Shown here piece by piece: positions 9,483 through 20,229 of a DNA stretch of 64,000 bases. A program made the position numbers and the translations under genes. A model generated the notes under the pieces. It searched no databases, was not told where the DNA came from, and was given only the letters and a program-made list of their open reading frames with translations. Within the stretch, counting starts at the first letter, position 1. The number at the start of each line of letters is the position of its first letter. This stretch comes from Protonemura montana (Eukaryota; Arthropoda; Insecta; Plecoptera; Nemouridae), in the NCBI GenBank assembly GCA_947568835.1, contig CANOQG010000003.1, positions 620,001 through 684,000 on the forward strand. Direction: 5' to 3'.

Positions 9483-9842
9483 TGGAAATATCCACAAGAC
9501 GGGCAAAATGTATGCTTTCCAGTCTTGATGATGAACGATAATTTTAATAATAATTTAGAAGCTAAACGCTATAAAATCACTATAAATAATTGAATCACTT
9601 GATGATATTAGGGGTTGACTATTAGTGGATATTGTGACATGCAAATTAAATCTGAAATAAGATTACCTTGAATAGCGACGAAATTCTTCCCCACAAGAGT
9701 GTTTCGCCGTGTAGGTAATCCGCACTCTCATGCTAGACTAACTGCTATAGCAAATGGCGGCTGGCGGGCTTTGGGAGTGTGACTAATTGCCGAGCGTGGA
9801 TGCCGATCAAAAAGCGCTAAACCATCATCCCGCTACGTAAAA

Positions 9843-9850
9843 TGACGTCA
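9843..9850. promoter_or_regulatory. CRE/ATF-type palindrome, copy A site 2
   Basis: A second TGACGTCA lies about 675 bp upstream of the RepHel start, preceded by CTACGTAAAA as in the other copies. Confidence 0.45.
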
Positions 9851-11015
9851 CGCAAATTCAAACTTTTACACCACGCGCGACGATTTAAATTACGTGCCAT
9901 AAGAAGCTGTCGATGTTACACGCTGTAAATGAATGAAGTCAGAAGTCAAATTATTGCGGACAGTGATCATAATAATGTGTCTTTAGAGGTTAGGTAATTA
10001 ATGACGGGTTAAATCATTACTAAATATATCTGCAAACTCATTAAAGAAACACAATTGAACGCAAAATGTGCAATAAAAATACAATTTTTACGCCTGTAAA
10101 GAGTCAATCTTTTTCTTTACCTACCTGTTTCATATGAAGTTGCTTTTAAAATCCTGTTTTAATCGCCGTATGCCATCAACTCACCTTAAAAATGTAGCGT
10201 TTCATATAATGCTTCGAAATCATGTACAAATTATAACCATTTCCTGTCGCTTTTGACCGATTTTCGCCAGAAACAAAGGGTTTTTAGTAAATAGTTTGAC
10301 ATTTCAACCCATTTTGACGTTTAATTTGGCCTGATGATCCACTGCTGAGAAGATACATTCACGATTTCGTACACCTTGCCGTGGTGTCAAAAAAGCAAAC
10401 AATTGATCAAAGATGTCAGTTTATTAGCAATATTAATTCTTTTTCACGTAAAACGATCGCAATTGAATGTGTTTTCGCTCAATTACATCAACAACTTTAT
10501 TACAAATGCATGAAAAATAACCGTGGAGCTCAAGGCTAGAAAAACTTTGGTATAAAAAGAGTTTTAAAAATCGAGCTGCATCGCCTGGCTCTGAGATATC
10601 TTGCCGTCATATTTAGCAACTTTTCACCATGAAAACGATTTTAAATCGCTGTGAAAATGTCGCCTGCCAATGGAAAAGTTAATTCTGAAAAATTCTAGCC
10701 CATTTTCGTACGAATTGAGTCGCATTTCGCAATTTCCATAACCAGTAGAGCGGCCGGTTACATCCCAGAGACCCACCCATCCACCCACAAACTAAAAAGT
10801 TGAACATCACATTTTAAGGCTTTTATATAAGGTTAACTAGCAGAACCCGATGCCTAACGGCACCTTAAGATTTTGAGGGAGTGGGCATTTTGATTTATAT
10901 TTTACTTGACTTGAAGCATATTTTAAAAAGTTTTCGAAATTTGTCAGATGCCGTTCCAAAAGTTTTAAATAGGGCCACAACCAAAAGTGCCAAACAACAC
11001 CTAACAATATTGTTA

Positions 11016-13705
11016 AATACCATACAATTCCATAAAATACCATAGAATACCATAGAATACCATAGAATACCATAGAATACCATAGAACACCATAGAATAC
11101 CTAACAATACCATAGAATACCATAGAACTCCATACAATACCATAGAACACCATAGAATATCATAGAACTCCATAGAATACCATAGAATACCATATAACTC
11201 AATAGAATTTCATAGAATATCATAGAACTCCAAAGAATACCATAGAATACCAAACAATATCATAGAATACCAAAGAACTCCATAGAATACCATAGAATAC
11301 CATAGAATACCAAAGAATACCAAAGAATACCAAATAATATCATCGACTACCATAGAACTCCATAGAATACCAAAGAATACCAAACAAAATCATAGAATAC
11401 CAAAGAACTCCAAAGAATACCATAGAATACCATAGAATACCATAGAACTCCATAGAATACCATACAATATCATAGAATACAAAAAAAAATATCATAGAAT
11501 ACCCTAGAACTCACTAGAATATCATAAAATACCGAACAATGTCATAGAATACCATAGAATACCATAGAATACCATATAATATCATAGAATACCAAAAAAT
11601 ATAATAGAGTACCATAGAACTCCATAGAATACCATAGAATACCAAACAATATCATAGAATACCATAGATCACCAAACAATACCATAGAATACCATAAAAT
11701 ACCAAACAATATCATAGAATACCATAGAACTCAATAGAATATCATAAAATACCAAACAATGCCATAGAATACCATAGAATACCATAGAATACCATACAAT
11801 ACCATACAATACCATACAATATCATAGAATACCAAAAAATATAATAGAGTACCATAGAACTCCATAGAATACCATAGTACACGATAGAATGCCATAGAAT
11901 ACCATAGAATACCAAACAATATCATAGAATACCATAGAATACCATAGAATACCAAACAATATCATAGAATACCATAGAATACCATAGAATACCATAGAAT
12001 ACCATAAAATATCATAGAATACAAAAAATACAATAGAGTACCAAGGAACTCCATAGAATACCATAGAATACCATAGAATACCATAGAACTTAATAGAATA
12101 TCATAGAATACCATACAATATCATAGAATACAAAAAAATATCAAAGAATACCATAGAACTCAATAGAATATCATAAAATACCAAACAAAATCATAGAATA
12201 CCAAAGAACTCCAAAGAATACCATACAATACCATACAATACCATACAATACCATCCAATATCATAGAATACCAAAAAATATAATAGAGTACCATAGAACT
12301 CCATAGAATACCATAGTACACGATAGAATACCATAGAATACCATAGAATACCATAGAATATCAAACAATATCATAGAATACCATAGAATACCATAGAATA
12401 CAATAGAACTCCATAGAATACCATAGAATACCATAGAATACCATAGAATACCATACAATATCATAGAATACCAAAAAATATCATAGAATACCATAGAACT
12501 CCATAGAATACCATAGAATACCATGGAACTCCATAGAATACCATAGAATACCATACAATATCATAGAATACCAAACAATATCATAGAATACCATAGAACT
12601 CCATAGAATACCATAGAATACCATAGAATACCATAGAATACCATAGAATACCATAGAATACCATACAATATCATAGAATACAAAAAAATATCAAAGAATA
12701 CCATAGAACTCAATAGAATATCATAAAATACCAAACAAAATCATAGAATACCAAAGAACTCCAAAGAATACCATACAATACCATACAATACCATACAATA
12801 CCATACAATATCATAGAATACCAAAAAATATAATAGAGTACCATAGAACTCCATAGAATACCATAGTACACGATAGAATACCATAGAATACCATAGAATA
12901 CCATAGAATATCAAACAATATCATAGAATACCATAGAATACCATAGAATACAATAGAACTCCATAGAATACCATAGAATACCATAGAATACCATAGAATA
13001 CCATACAATATCATAGAATACCAAAAAATATCATAGAATACCATAGAACTCCATAGAATACCATAGAATACCATGGAACTCCATAGAATACCATAGAATA
13101 CCATACAATATCATAGAATACCAAACAATATCATAGAATACCATAGAACTCCATAGAATACCATAGAATACCATAGAATACCATAGAATACCATAGAATA
13201 CCATAGAATACCATAAAATACCATTGAATACCATAGAATACCAAACTATATCATAGATTACCATAGAACACCATAGAATACCAAACAATACCATAAAATA
13301 CCATAAAATACCATAGAATACCAAACTATATAATAGAATACCAAACAATACCATAGAATACCAAACAATACCATAGAATACCATATAACTCTAAATAATA
13401 CCATATAATACCATACAAAATCATAAAATACCAAACAATATCATAGAATACCATAGAACTCCATAGAATACCATAGAATACCTTGGAATACCATAGTTTA
13501 CCATAGAATACCATAGAATACTATAGAATACCATAGAATACCATAGAATACCATAGAATATCATAGAATACCATAGAATACCATAGAATACCATAGAACT
13601 CCAGAGAATACCATAGAATACCACAGAATAACATAGACTACCATGTAACACCATAAATTACTATACAATAATATACAATTCCATAGAGAACCATATTAAA
13701 CTTAG
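11016..13705 (-). repeat. 10-bp minisatellite (ATGGTATTCT on the minus strand)
   Basis: Roughly 270 units of ACCATAGAAT on the plus strand with frequent variants (CCATAGAACTC, CCAAACAATAT, CCATACAATA). Because ten is not a multiple of three and the unit has no stop on the minus strand, long open frames (MVFYGILWYS repeats) appear in all three minus frames. I treat these as by-products. Confidence 0.95.
12121..13220 (-). repeat. 550-bp higher-order duplication inside the minisatellite
   Basis: The stretch beginning at 12121 reappears at 12671 with the same string of variant units, including the CAAAAAAATATCAAAG and ATAGTACACGAT variants. The offset is exactly 550 bp (55 units). I noticed only isolated differences, such as CCATCCAATA versus CCATACAATA. 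This is a block duplication rather than single-unit slippage. Confidence 0.85.
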
Positions 13706-14970
13706 ATTGCTTATTTGGATTAGTTTTGATAAAACTGCACTCTGTCATTAATGACGTTTTGAATTTTAAAACCTGTTGAATGATCACGGCATTCTCGAAA
13801 ATAAAATAAATATCCACGGTGTCCTGATTTGATGAAAGATATCTGTCAAATGTTTATCTTTAATCTGTCAATGTCACTCTAAATCTAGTTTTGGCAAAAT
13901 TATCAATAAAAAACTAATCAAGTGTGTTTGGTTTGTTTAAAAACCCTATTTAATGTCTTAAAGACCTGCAAAGAAAGTTAGGATTGTTATTGATTTACAT
14001 CATTGTCACAAATATCATTGATGGCTTGGAATCAACTGTGATCTTGTCTAGGCTGGGGATGGAGAAAAATCGTCGTATTTTAAGAAATTTCTTGTCTTTC
14101 GTATACTATTTACAATAAATATCTTTAAATATGTTTACAAAAGATTCCAATAGTTGTGTTAATAGATTGTTTAACTTTCCAAACCCTTTTTGACGTGTAA
14201 ATAACCTTCACAAGAATGCCACGGGCTTGTCAAGTGGCTATTTTTCATCTTGCTAGCCAAGATACCAACAATATTTTTGATACTTTACTATAAAAATGCA
14301 CTTTAAAATCACCGTGAAAAAGACGAAGCGGGATTAAATCCTGAATAAAGAACCAAAATAAGCCAATTTCACACGTTTTTCCTTCAGTTCTAGAGATTTT
14401 GAAAAGAATTTGACATTGACGTTGACATTGACATTGACGTTTAAAAATCCTGAATGCACTGCCACAAAGATAAGTTTAAGAATTCGTTCACCCTGCAGTG
14501 GTCAAAAAACCAAACAAATGAATGCATCTGTCAAACTTTTTGCAAAATTATTTCTATTTCACTTAAAACGAACGTAAATAACAGCGTTTGTGCTCAATTT
14601 CTTCAATAACTTTCATAGGCATGCATGAAGAGTATTACCAAACTGCTGCAGGTCATTTAAAGGCAAGTTTTGAATGAAATAAAAATCGAACTGTGAGACA
14701 TGGCTCCAATTTTCCTAGGCAGGAAATTTCAAACACAATTATCAATATTTCACCAAAAAAACGCTTTCAAATCACCCTCAAAGTGTCACAATAGGATAGA
14801 GATTTTAATTTTGAACAATTATAACCCAATTGCACACGTTTTTAACCAAATTTCGCAATTTAAATCAACATGTACAGAAAAATGTTACCCCAGCTGGTCA
14901 GCTGGTCAGCTGGTCAGATACAAACTAAAAAGTTGAACATCGCAATTTTAAAGCTTTTATATAAGGTTAA

Positions 14971-15551
14971 CTAGCAGAACCCGATGCCTAACGGCACCTT
15001 AAGATTTTGAGGGAGTGGGCATTTTGATTTATATTTTACTTGACTTGAAGCATATTTTAAAAAGTTTTCGAAATTTGTCAGATGCCGTTCCAAAAGTTTT
15101 AAATAGGGCCACAACCAAAAGTGCCAAACAACACCTAACAATATTGTTAAATACCATACAATTCCATAAAATACCATAGAATACCATAGAATACCATAGA
15201 ATACCATAGAATACCATAGAACACCATAGAATACCTAACAATACCATAGAATACCATAGAACTCCATACAATACCATAGAATACCATAGAATATCATAGA
15301 ACTCCATAGAATACCATAGAATACCATATAACTCAATAGAATTTCATAGAATATCATAGAACTCCAAAGAATACCATAGAATACCAAACAATATCATAGA
15401 ATACCAAAGAACTCCATAGAATACCATAGAATACCATAGAATACCAAAGAATACCAAATAATATCATCGACTACCATAGAACTCCATAGAATACCAAAGA
15501 ATACCAAACAAAATCATAGAATACCAAAGAACTCCAAAGAATACCATAGAA
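14971..15551 (-). mobile_element. 3' fragment of a minus minisatellite Helitron
   Basis: It starts with a normal 3' end (CTAG and hairpin), followed by ~180 bp unique sequence and ~400 bp of minisatellite. It stops abruptly at CCATAGAA where a plus element begins with TTAACC. The uninterrupted sequence is in the neighbouring element around 11427/11428, where the dinucleotide is AT. It is therefore probably the left remnant of an element split by insertion. Confidence 0.85.
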
Positions 15552-16640
15552 TTAACCTTATATAAAAGCTTTAAAATGGCGATGTTCAACTTTTTAGTTT
15601 GTATCTGACCAGCTGACCAGCTGACCAGCTGGGGTAACATTTTTCTGTACATGTTGATTTAAATTGCGAAATTTGGTTAAAAACGTGTGCAATTGGGTTA
15701 TAATTGTTCAAAATTAAAATCTCTATCCTATTGTGACACTTTGAGGGTGATTTGAAAGCGTTTTTTTGGTGAAATATTGATAATTGTGTTTGAAATTTCC
15801 TGCCTAGGAAAATTGGAGCCATGTCTCACAGTTCGATTTTTATTTCATTCAAAACTTGCCTTTAAATGACCTGCAGCAGTTTGGTAATACTGTTTATGCA
15901 TGCCTATGAAAGTTATTGAAGAAATTGAGCACAAACGCTGTTATTTACGTTCGTTTTAAGTGAAATAGAAATAATTTTGCAAAAAGTTTGACAGATGCAT
16001 TCATTTGTTTGGTTTTTTGACCACTGCAGGGTGAACGAATTCTTAAACTTATCTTTGCGGCAGTGCATTCAGGATATTTAAACGTCAAAAAGGATTAGAA
16101 CATCAAATACTTTTTAGAAATCAATCAAACATTGCTTGGAATAATTTTAAATCTTACATGACTTCAGAGCACGACCCAACGCAACATTTCTATGCTGATT
16201 TGATGGGATTTTCATTATAAATTTTATTTAAAACTGGCTGGCAAGGAAAGGTTTTGACAGTTCTCAAACAATGTCAAACAACTTAATTACCGAAGAAACT
16301 TACATTTTGTCAATTTTAAGTGCTTATCCGTTCATTTAACAGGTTTTTAGTCAGATCTGGTGGAGATGTAAAAGGTATTTCACAAGTTTCACTCTCTAGG
16401 AAATATTTCACGGAAATCTTTTGACAGCCAACTTCGTTTGTTTTCGAAATTGTCATCGTGGTCACTTTGGAATTCACAGAGTTTCCACAATGCAGTGACC
16501 CCAAGTGAAATAAGCGGCAAATTTCAAATAAAATAAATGGGGGTACTTTTGGTTGTGGTCCCATTAGAGGCTTTACATTAAAACCAAAATGCACAATCCC
16601 TCAAAATCTTAAGGTGCCGTTAGGCATCGGGTTCTGCTAG
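15552..16640 (+). mobile_element. Short non-autonomous Helitron (1,089 bp), plus strand
   Basis: It starts TTAACCTTATATAAAAG and ends with the hairpin and CTAG at 16637-16640. The 5' part (three GACCAGCT units, then a module shared with the minisatellite elements) is joined to a different interior: a ~500-bp 3' half without minisatellite ending in CCCTCAAAATCTTAAGG. A 78-codon and a 92-codon frame on the minus strand recur in sister copies only because the DNA is nearly identical. Confidence 0.85.
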
Positions 16641-17568
16641 TTAACCTTATATAAAAGCCTTAAATTTGCGATGTTCAACTTTTTAGTTTGTATCTGGCGA
16701 CCAGCTGGGGTAACATTTTTCTGTACATGTTGATTTAAATTGCGAAATTTGGTTAAAAACGTGTGCAATTGGGTTATAATTGTTCAAAATTAAAATCTCT
16801 ATCCTATTGTGACACTTTGAGGGTGATTTGAAAGCGTTTTTTTTTGGTGAAATATTGATAATTGTGTTTGAAATTTCCTGCCTAGGAAAATTGGAGCCAT
16901 GTCTCACAGTTCGATTTTTATTTCATTCAAAACTTGCCTATTACTCACCCGCAGCAGCTCGGTAATACTCTTCATGCATGCCTATGAAAGTTATTGAAGA
17001 AATTGAGCCCAAACGCTGTTAATTAAGTTCGTTTTACGTGAAATAGAAATGATTTTGCAAAAAGAGTGACAGATGCATTCATTTGTTTGGTTTTTTGACC
17101 ACTGCAGGGTGAACGAATTCTTAAACTTATCTTTGTGGCAGTGCATTCAGGATATTAAAACGTCAATGTCAATGTCAACGTCAATGTCAAATTCTTTTCA
17201 ATATCTCTAAAACTGAAGGGAAATAAATGACAAAACTGATATATTGTTGGTGTCTTGGCTAGCAAGATTGGTAAGCCCAGATTCTAAAAGGTATTTCACA
17301 AGTTTCACTCTCTAAAAAATATTTCAAGAAATCATACACGAAAGACTTTTGACAGCCAACTTCGTTTGTTTTCGAAATTGTCATCGTGGTCTCTTTGGAA
17401 TTCACAGAGTTTCCACAATGCAGTGACCCCAAGTGAAATAAGCGGCAAATTTCAAATAAAATAAATGGGGGTACTTTTGGTTGTGGTCCCATTAGAGGCT
17501 TTACATTAAAACCAAAATGCACAATCCCTCAAAATCTTAAGGTGCCGTTAGGCATCGGGTTCTGCTAG
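16641..17568 (+). mobile_element. Short non-autonomous Helitron (928 bp), plus strand
   Basis: It begins directly after the CTAG of the previous copy and ends with CTAG at 17565-17568. It differs by having a single GACCAGCT unit and a longer T run near 16838. A ~160-bp segment around 17160-17290 contains AATGTCAACGTCAATGTC-type hexamers, fused to the shared 3' half by a shorter path than in its neighbours. Confidence 0.85.
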
Positions 17569-18634
17569 TTAACCTTATATAAAAGCCTTAAATTGCGATG
17601 TTCAACTTTTTAGTTTGTATCTGACCAGCTGACCAGCTGACCAGCTGGGGTAACATTTTTCTGTACATGTTGATTTAAATTGCGAAATTTGGTTAAAAAC
17701 GTGTGCAATTGGGTTATAATTGTTCAAAATTAAAATCTCTATCCTATTGTGACACTTTGAGGGTGATTTGAAAGCGTTTTTTTGGTGAAATATTGATAAT
17801 TGTGTTTGAAATTTCCTGCCTAGGAAAATTGGAGCCATGTCTCACAGTTCGATTTTTATTTCATTCAAAACTTGCCTTTTACTCACCCGCAGCAGTTTGG
17901 TAATACTGTTTATGCATGCCTATGAAAGTTATTGAAGAAATTGAGCACAAACGCTGTTATTTACGTTCGTTTTAAGTGAAATAGAAATAATTTTGCAAAA
18001 AGTTTGACAGATGCATTCATTTGTTTGGTTTTTTGACCAAAGCAAGGTGAACGAATTCTTGAACTTATCTTTGCGGCAGTGCATTCAGGATATTCAAACG
18101 TCAAAAAGGATTAGAACATCAAATACTTTTTAGAAACCAGTCAAACATTGCTGGGAATAATTTTAAATCTTACATGACTTCAGAGCACGACCCAACGCGA
18201 CATTTATACGGTGATTTGATGGGATTTTCGTTTTGAATTTTATTTAAAACTGGCTGGCAAGGGAAGGTTTTGACAGTTCTCAAACAATGTCAAACAACTT
18301 AATTACCGAAGAAACTTACATTTTGTCAATTTTAAGTGCTTATCCGTTCATTTAACAGGTTTTTAGTCAGATCTGGTGGAGATGTAAAAGGTATTTCACA
18401 AGTTTCACTCTCTAGGAAATATTTCACGGAAATCTTTTGACAGCCAACTTCGTTTGTTTTCGAAATTGTCATCGTGGTCACTTTGGAATTCACAGAGTTT
18501 CCACAATGCAGTGACCCCGAGTGAAATAAGCGGCAAATTTCAAATAAAATAAATGGGGGTACTTTTGGTTGTGGTCCCCAAAATGCACACTCCCTCAAAA
18601 TCTTAAGGTGCCGTTAGGCATCGGGTTCTGCTAG
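17569..18634 (+). mobile_element. Short non-autonomous Helitron (1,066 bp), plus strand
   Basis: It has the same design as the 15552 copy but carries scattered substitutions. A deletion of about 23 bp before the terminal CTCCCTCAAAATC removes the segment ATTAGAGGCTTTACATTAAAA. It is directly fused to the next 5' terminus at 18635. Confidence 0.85.
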
Positions 18635-20229
18635 TTAACCTTATATAAAAGCCTTAAATTGCGATGTTCAACTTTTTAGTTTGTATCTGACCAGCTGACC
18701 AGCTGACCAGCTGGGGTAACATTTTTCTGTACATGTTGATTTAAATTGCGAAATTTGGTTAAAAACGTGTGCAATTGGGTTATAATTGTTCAAAATTAAA
18801 ATCTCTATCCTATTGTGACACTTTGAGGGTGATTTGAAAGCGTTTTTTTGGTGAAATATTGATAATTGTGTTTGAAATTTCCTGCCTAGGAAAATTGGAG
18901 CCATGTCTCACAGTTCGATTTTTATTTCATTCAAAACTTGCCTTTTACTCACCCGCAGCAGTTTGGTAATACTGTTTATGCATGCCTATGAAAGTTATTG
19001 AAGAAATTGAGCACAAACGCTGTTATTTACGTTCGTTTTAAGTGAAATAGAAATAATTTTGCAAAAAGTTTGACAGATGCATTCATTTGTTTGGTTTTTT
19101 GACCACTGCAGGGTGAACGAATTCTTAAACTTATCTTTGCGGCAGTGCATTCAGGATATTCAAACGTCAATGTCAATGTCAACGTCAATGTCAAATTCTT
19201 TTCAAAATCTCTAGAACTGAAGGAAAAACGTGTGAAATTGGCTTATTTTGGTTCTTTATTCAGGATTTAATCCAACTACGTCTTTTTCACGGTGATTTTA
19301 AAGAGCATTATTATAGTAAAGTATCAAAAATATTGTTGGTGTCTTGGCTAGCAAGATGAAAAATAGCCACTTGACAAGCCCGTGGCATTCTTGTGGAGGT
19401 TATTTACACGTCAAAAAGGTTTGGAAAGTTAAACAATCTATTAACACAACTATTGGAATCTTTTGTAAACATATTTAAAGATATTTATTGTAAATAGTAT
19501 ACGAAAGACAAGAAATTTCTTAAAATACGACGATTTTTCTCCATCCCCAGCCTAGACAAGATCACACAGTTGATTCCAAGCCATCAATGATATTTGTGAC
19601 AAATATGTAAATCAATAACAATCCTAACTTTCTTTGCAGGTCTTTTACACATTAAATAGGGTTTTTAAACAAACAAAACACACTTGATTAGTTTTTTATT
19701 GATAATTTTGCCAAAACTAGATTTAAAGTGACATTGACAGATCAAAGATAAACATTTGACAGATATCTTTCATCGAATCAGGACGCCGTGGATACTTATT
19801 TTATTTTCGAGGATGCCGTGATTATTCAACAGGTATTTAAATTCACAACGTCATTAATGACAGAGTGCAGTTTTATCAAATCTAATCCAAATAAGCAATC
19901 TAAGTTTAATACGGTTTTCTATGGAAGTGTTTAATATTGTATAGTACTTTATGGTGTTACATGGTAGTCTATGTTATTCTATGGTATTCTATGGTATTCT
20001 ATGGTATTCTATGGAGTTCTATGGTATTCTATGGTATTCTATGGTATTCTATGATATTCTATGGTATTCTATGGTATTCTATGGTATTCTATAGTATTCT
20101 ATGGTATTCTATGGTAAACTATGGTATTCCAAGGTATTCTATGGTATTCTATGGAGTTCTATGGTATTCTATGATATTGTTTGGTATTTTATGATTTTGT
20201 ATGGTATTATATGGTATTATTTAGAGTTA
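18635..20229 (+). mobile_element. 5' half of a plus minisatellite Helitron, interrupted
   Basis: It begins at the 5' terminus and contains the full ~1.27-kb 5' module and ~310 bp of minisatellite. It stops at GAGTTA, where a minus element's CTAG follows. Its last stretch is the reverse complement of about 13386-13520 in element 10837-14970, and there the interrupted sequence continues as TATGG. The break is therefore at an A^T dinucleotide. Confidence 0.85.
19915..20226 (+). repeat. 10-bp minisatellite (ATGGTATTCT), plus strand
   Basis: About 31 units in the opposite orientation to the surrounding minus-strand arrays, ending at the insertion junction. Confidence 0.9.

Larger units (their letters stand above)
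1686..10836 (-). mobile_element. Autonomous Helitron copy A, complete
   Basis: A complete 9,151-bp element in minus orientation. Its 3' end is CTAG at 1686-1689, preceded in element orientation by a stem-loop 12 nt away. Its 5' end is TTAACC at 10831-10836. The order in element orientation is a 1.67-kb non-coding leader with two CRE-like sites, one uninterrupted RepHel gene, and a 1.94-kb 3' region with a GC-rich hairpin and 130-bp repeats. The flanking bases are other elements on both sides: copy 0 on the left and a minisatellite element on the right. The intact 1,847-codon frame suggests recent activity. Confidence 0.9.
9170..10836 (-). promoter_or_regulatory. 5' leader/promoter region of copy A
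   Basis: About 1.67 kb without a supported gene separates the RepHel start from the 5' terminus. It is AT-rich and carries TGACGTCA palindromes at 9475-9482 and 9843-9850. The TATATAA motif sits just inside the terminus (about 10824-10830), and a CCAC-rich simple repeat lies near 10765-10790. It is closely similar to the leaders of copies 0 and B and, in its distal part, to the 5' ends of the hybrid element at 43192-46191 and the plus elements at 57624 and 61203. The transcription start cannot be placed from sequence. Confidence 0.6.
10837..14970 (-). mobile_element. Non-autonomous Helitron with long 10-bp minisatellite (4.1 kb)
   Basis: Both termini are intact: CTAG and stem-loop at 10837, TTAACC at 14965-14970. 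The 3' ~180 bp is unique sequence, followed by a minisatellite to about 13705 and a ~1.27-kb 5' module. The 5' module includes GACGTTGACATTGACATTG-type hexamers (about 14412-14442) and a subterminal triple GCTGGTCA repeat (about 14890-14920). There is no transposase. Only the outermost bases match copy A. It is the longest minisatellite element here and preserves the uninterrupted versions of two junction sites that are broken elsewhere: 11427/11428 corresponds to 15551, and 13385/13386 corresponds to 20229. Confidence 0.85.

Noticed and set aside
11016..13705. CRISPR-like array of short repeats
   Set aside because: The 10-bp units are contiguous with no unique spacers, there are no cas genes, and the DNA is eukaryotic.
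14400..14445. TGACGT/TGACAT hexamer run as a possible regulatory array
   Set aside because: A short degenerate hexamer repeat found in every 5' module; it lacks the full TGACGTCA palindrome and nothing ties it to a promoter.
14700..14936. 78-codon frame beginning MAPIFLGRK, repeated identically in about ten elements
   Set aside because: It sits in the shared 5' module and is repeated only because the DNA is copied; it is lost in variants of the A run (about 33999 and 16840) with no sign of constraint.
16316..16594. 92-codon minus frame beginning MHFGFNVKP in the short plus elements
   Set aside because: It changes length and reading path between neighbouring copies, has no recognisable domain, and overlaps the conserved 3' end sequence.
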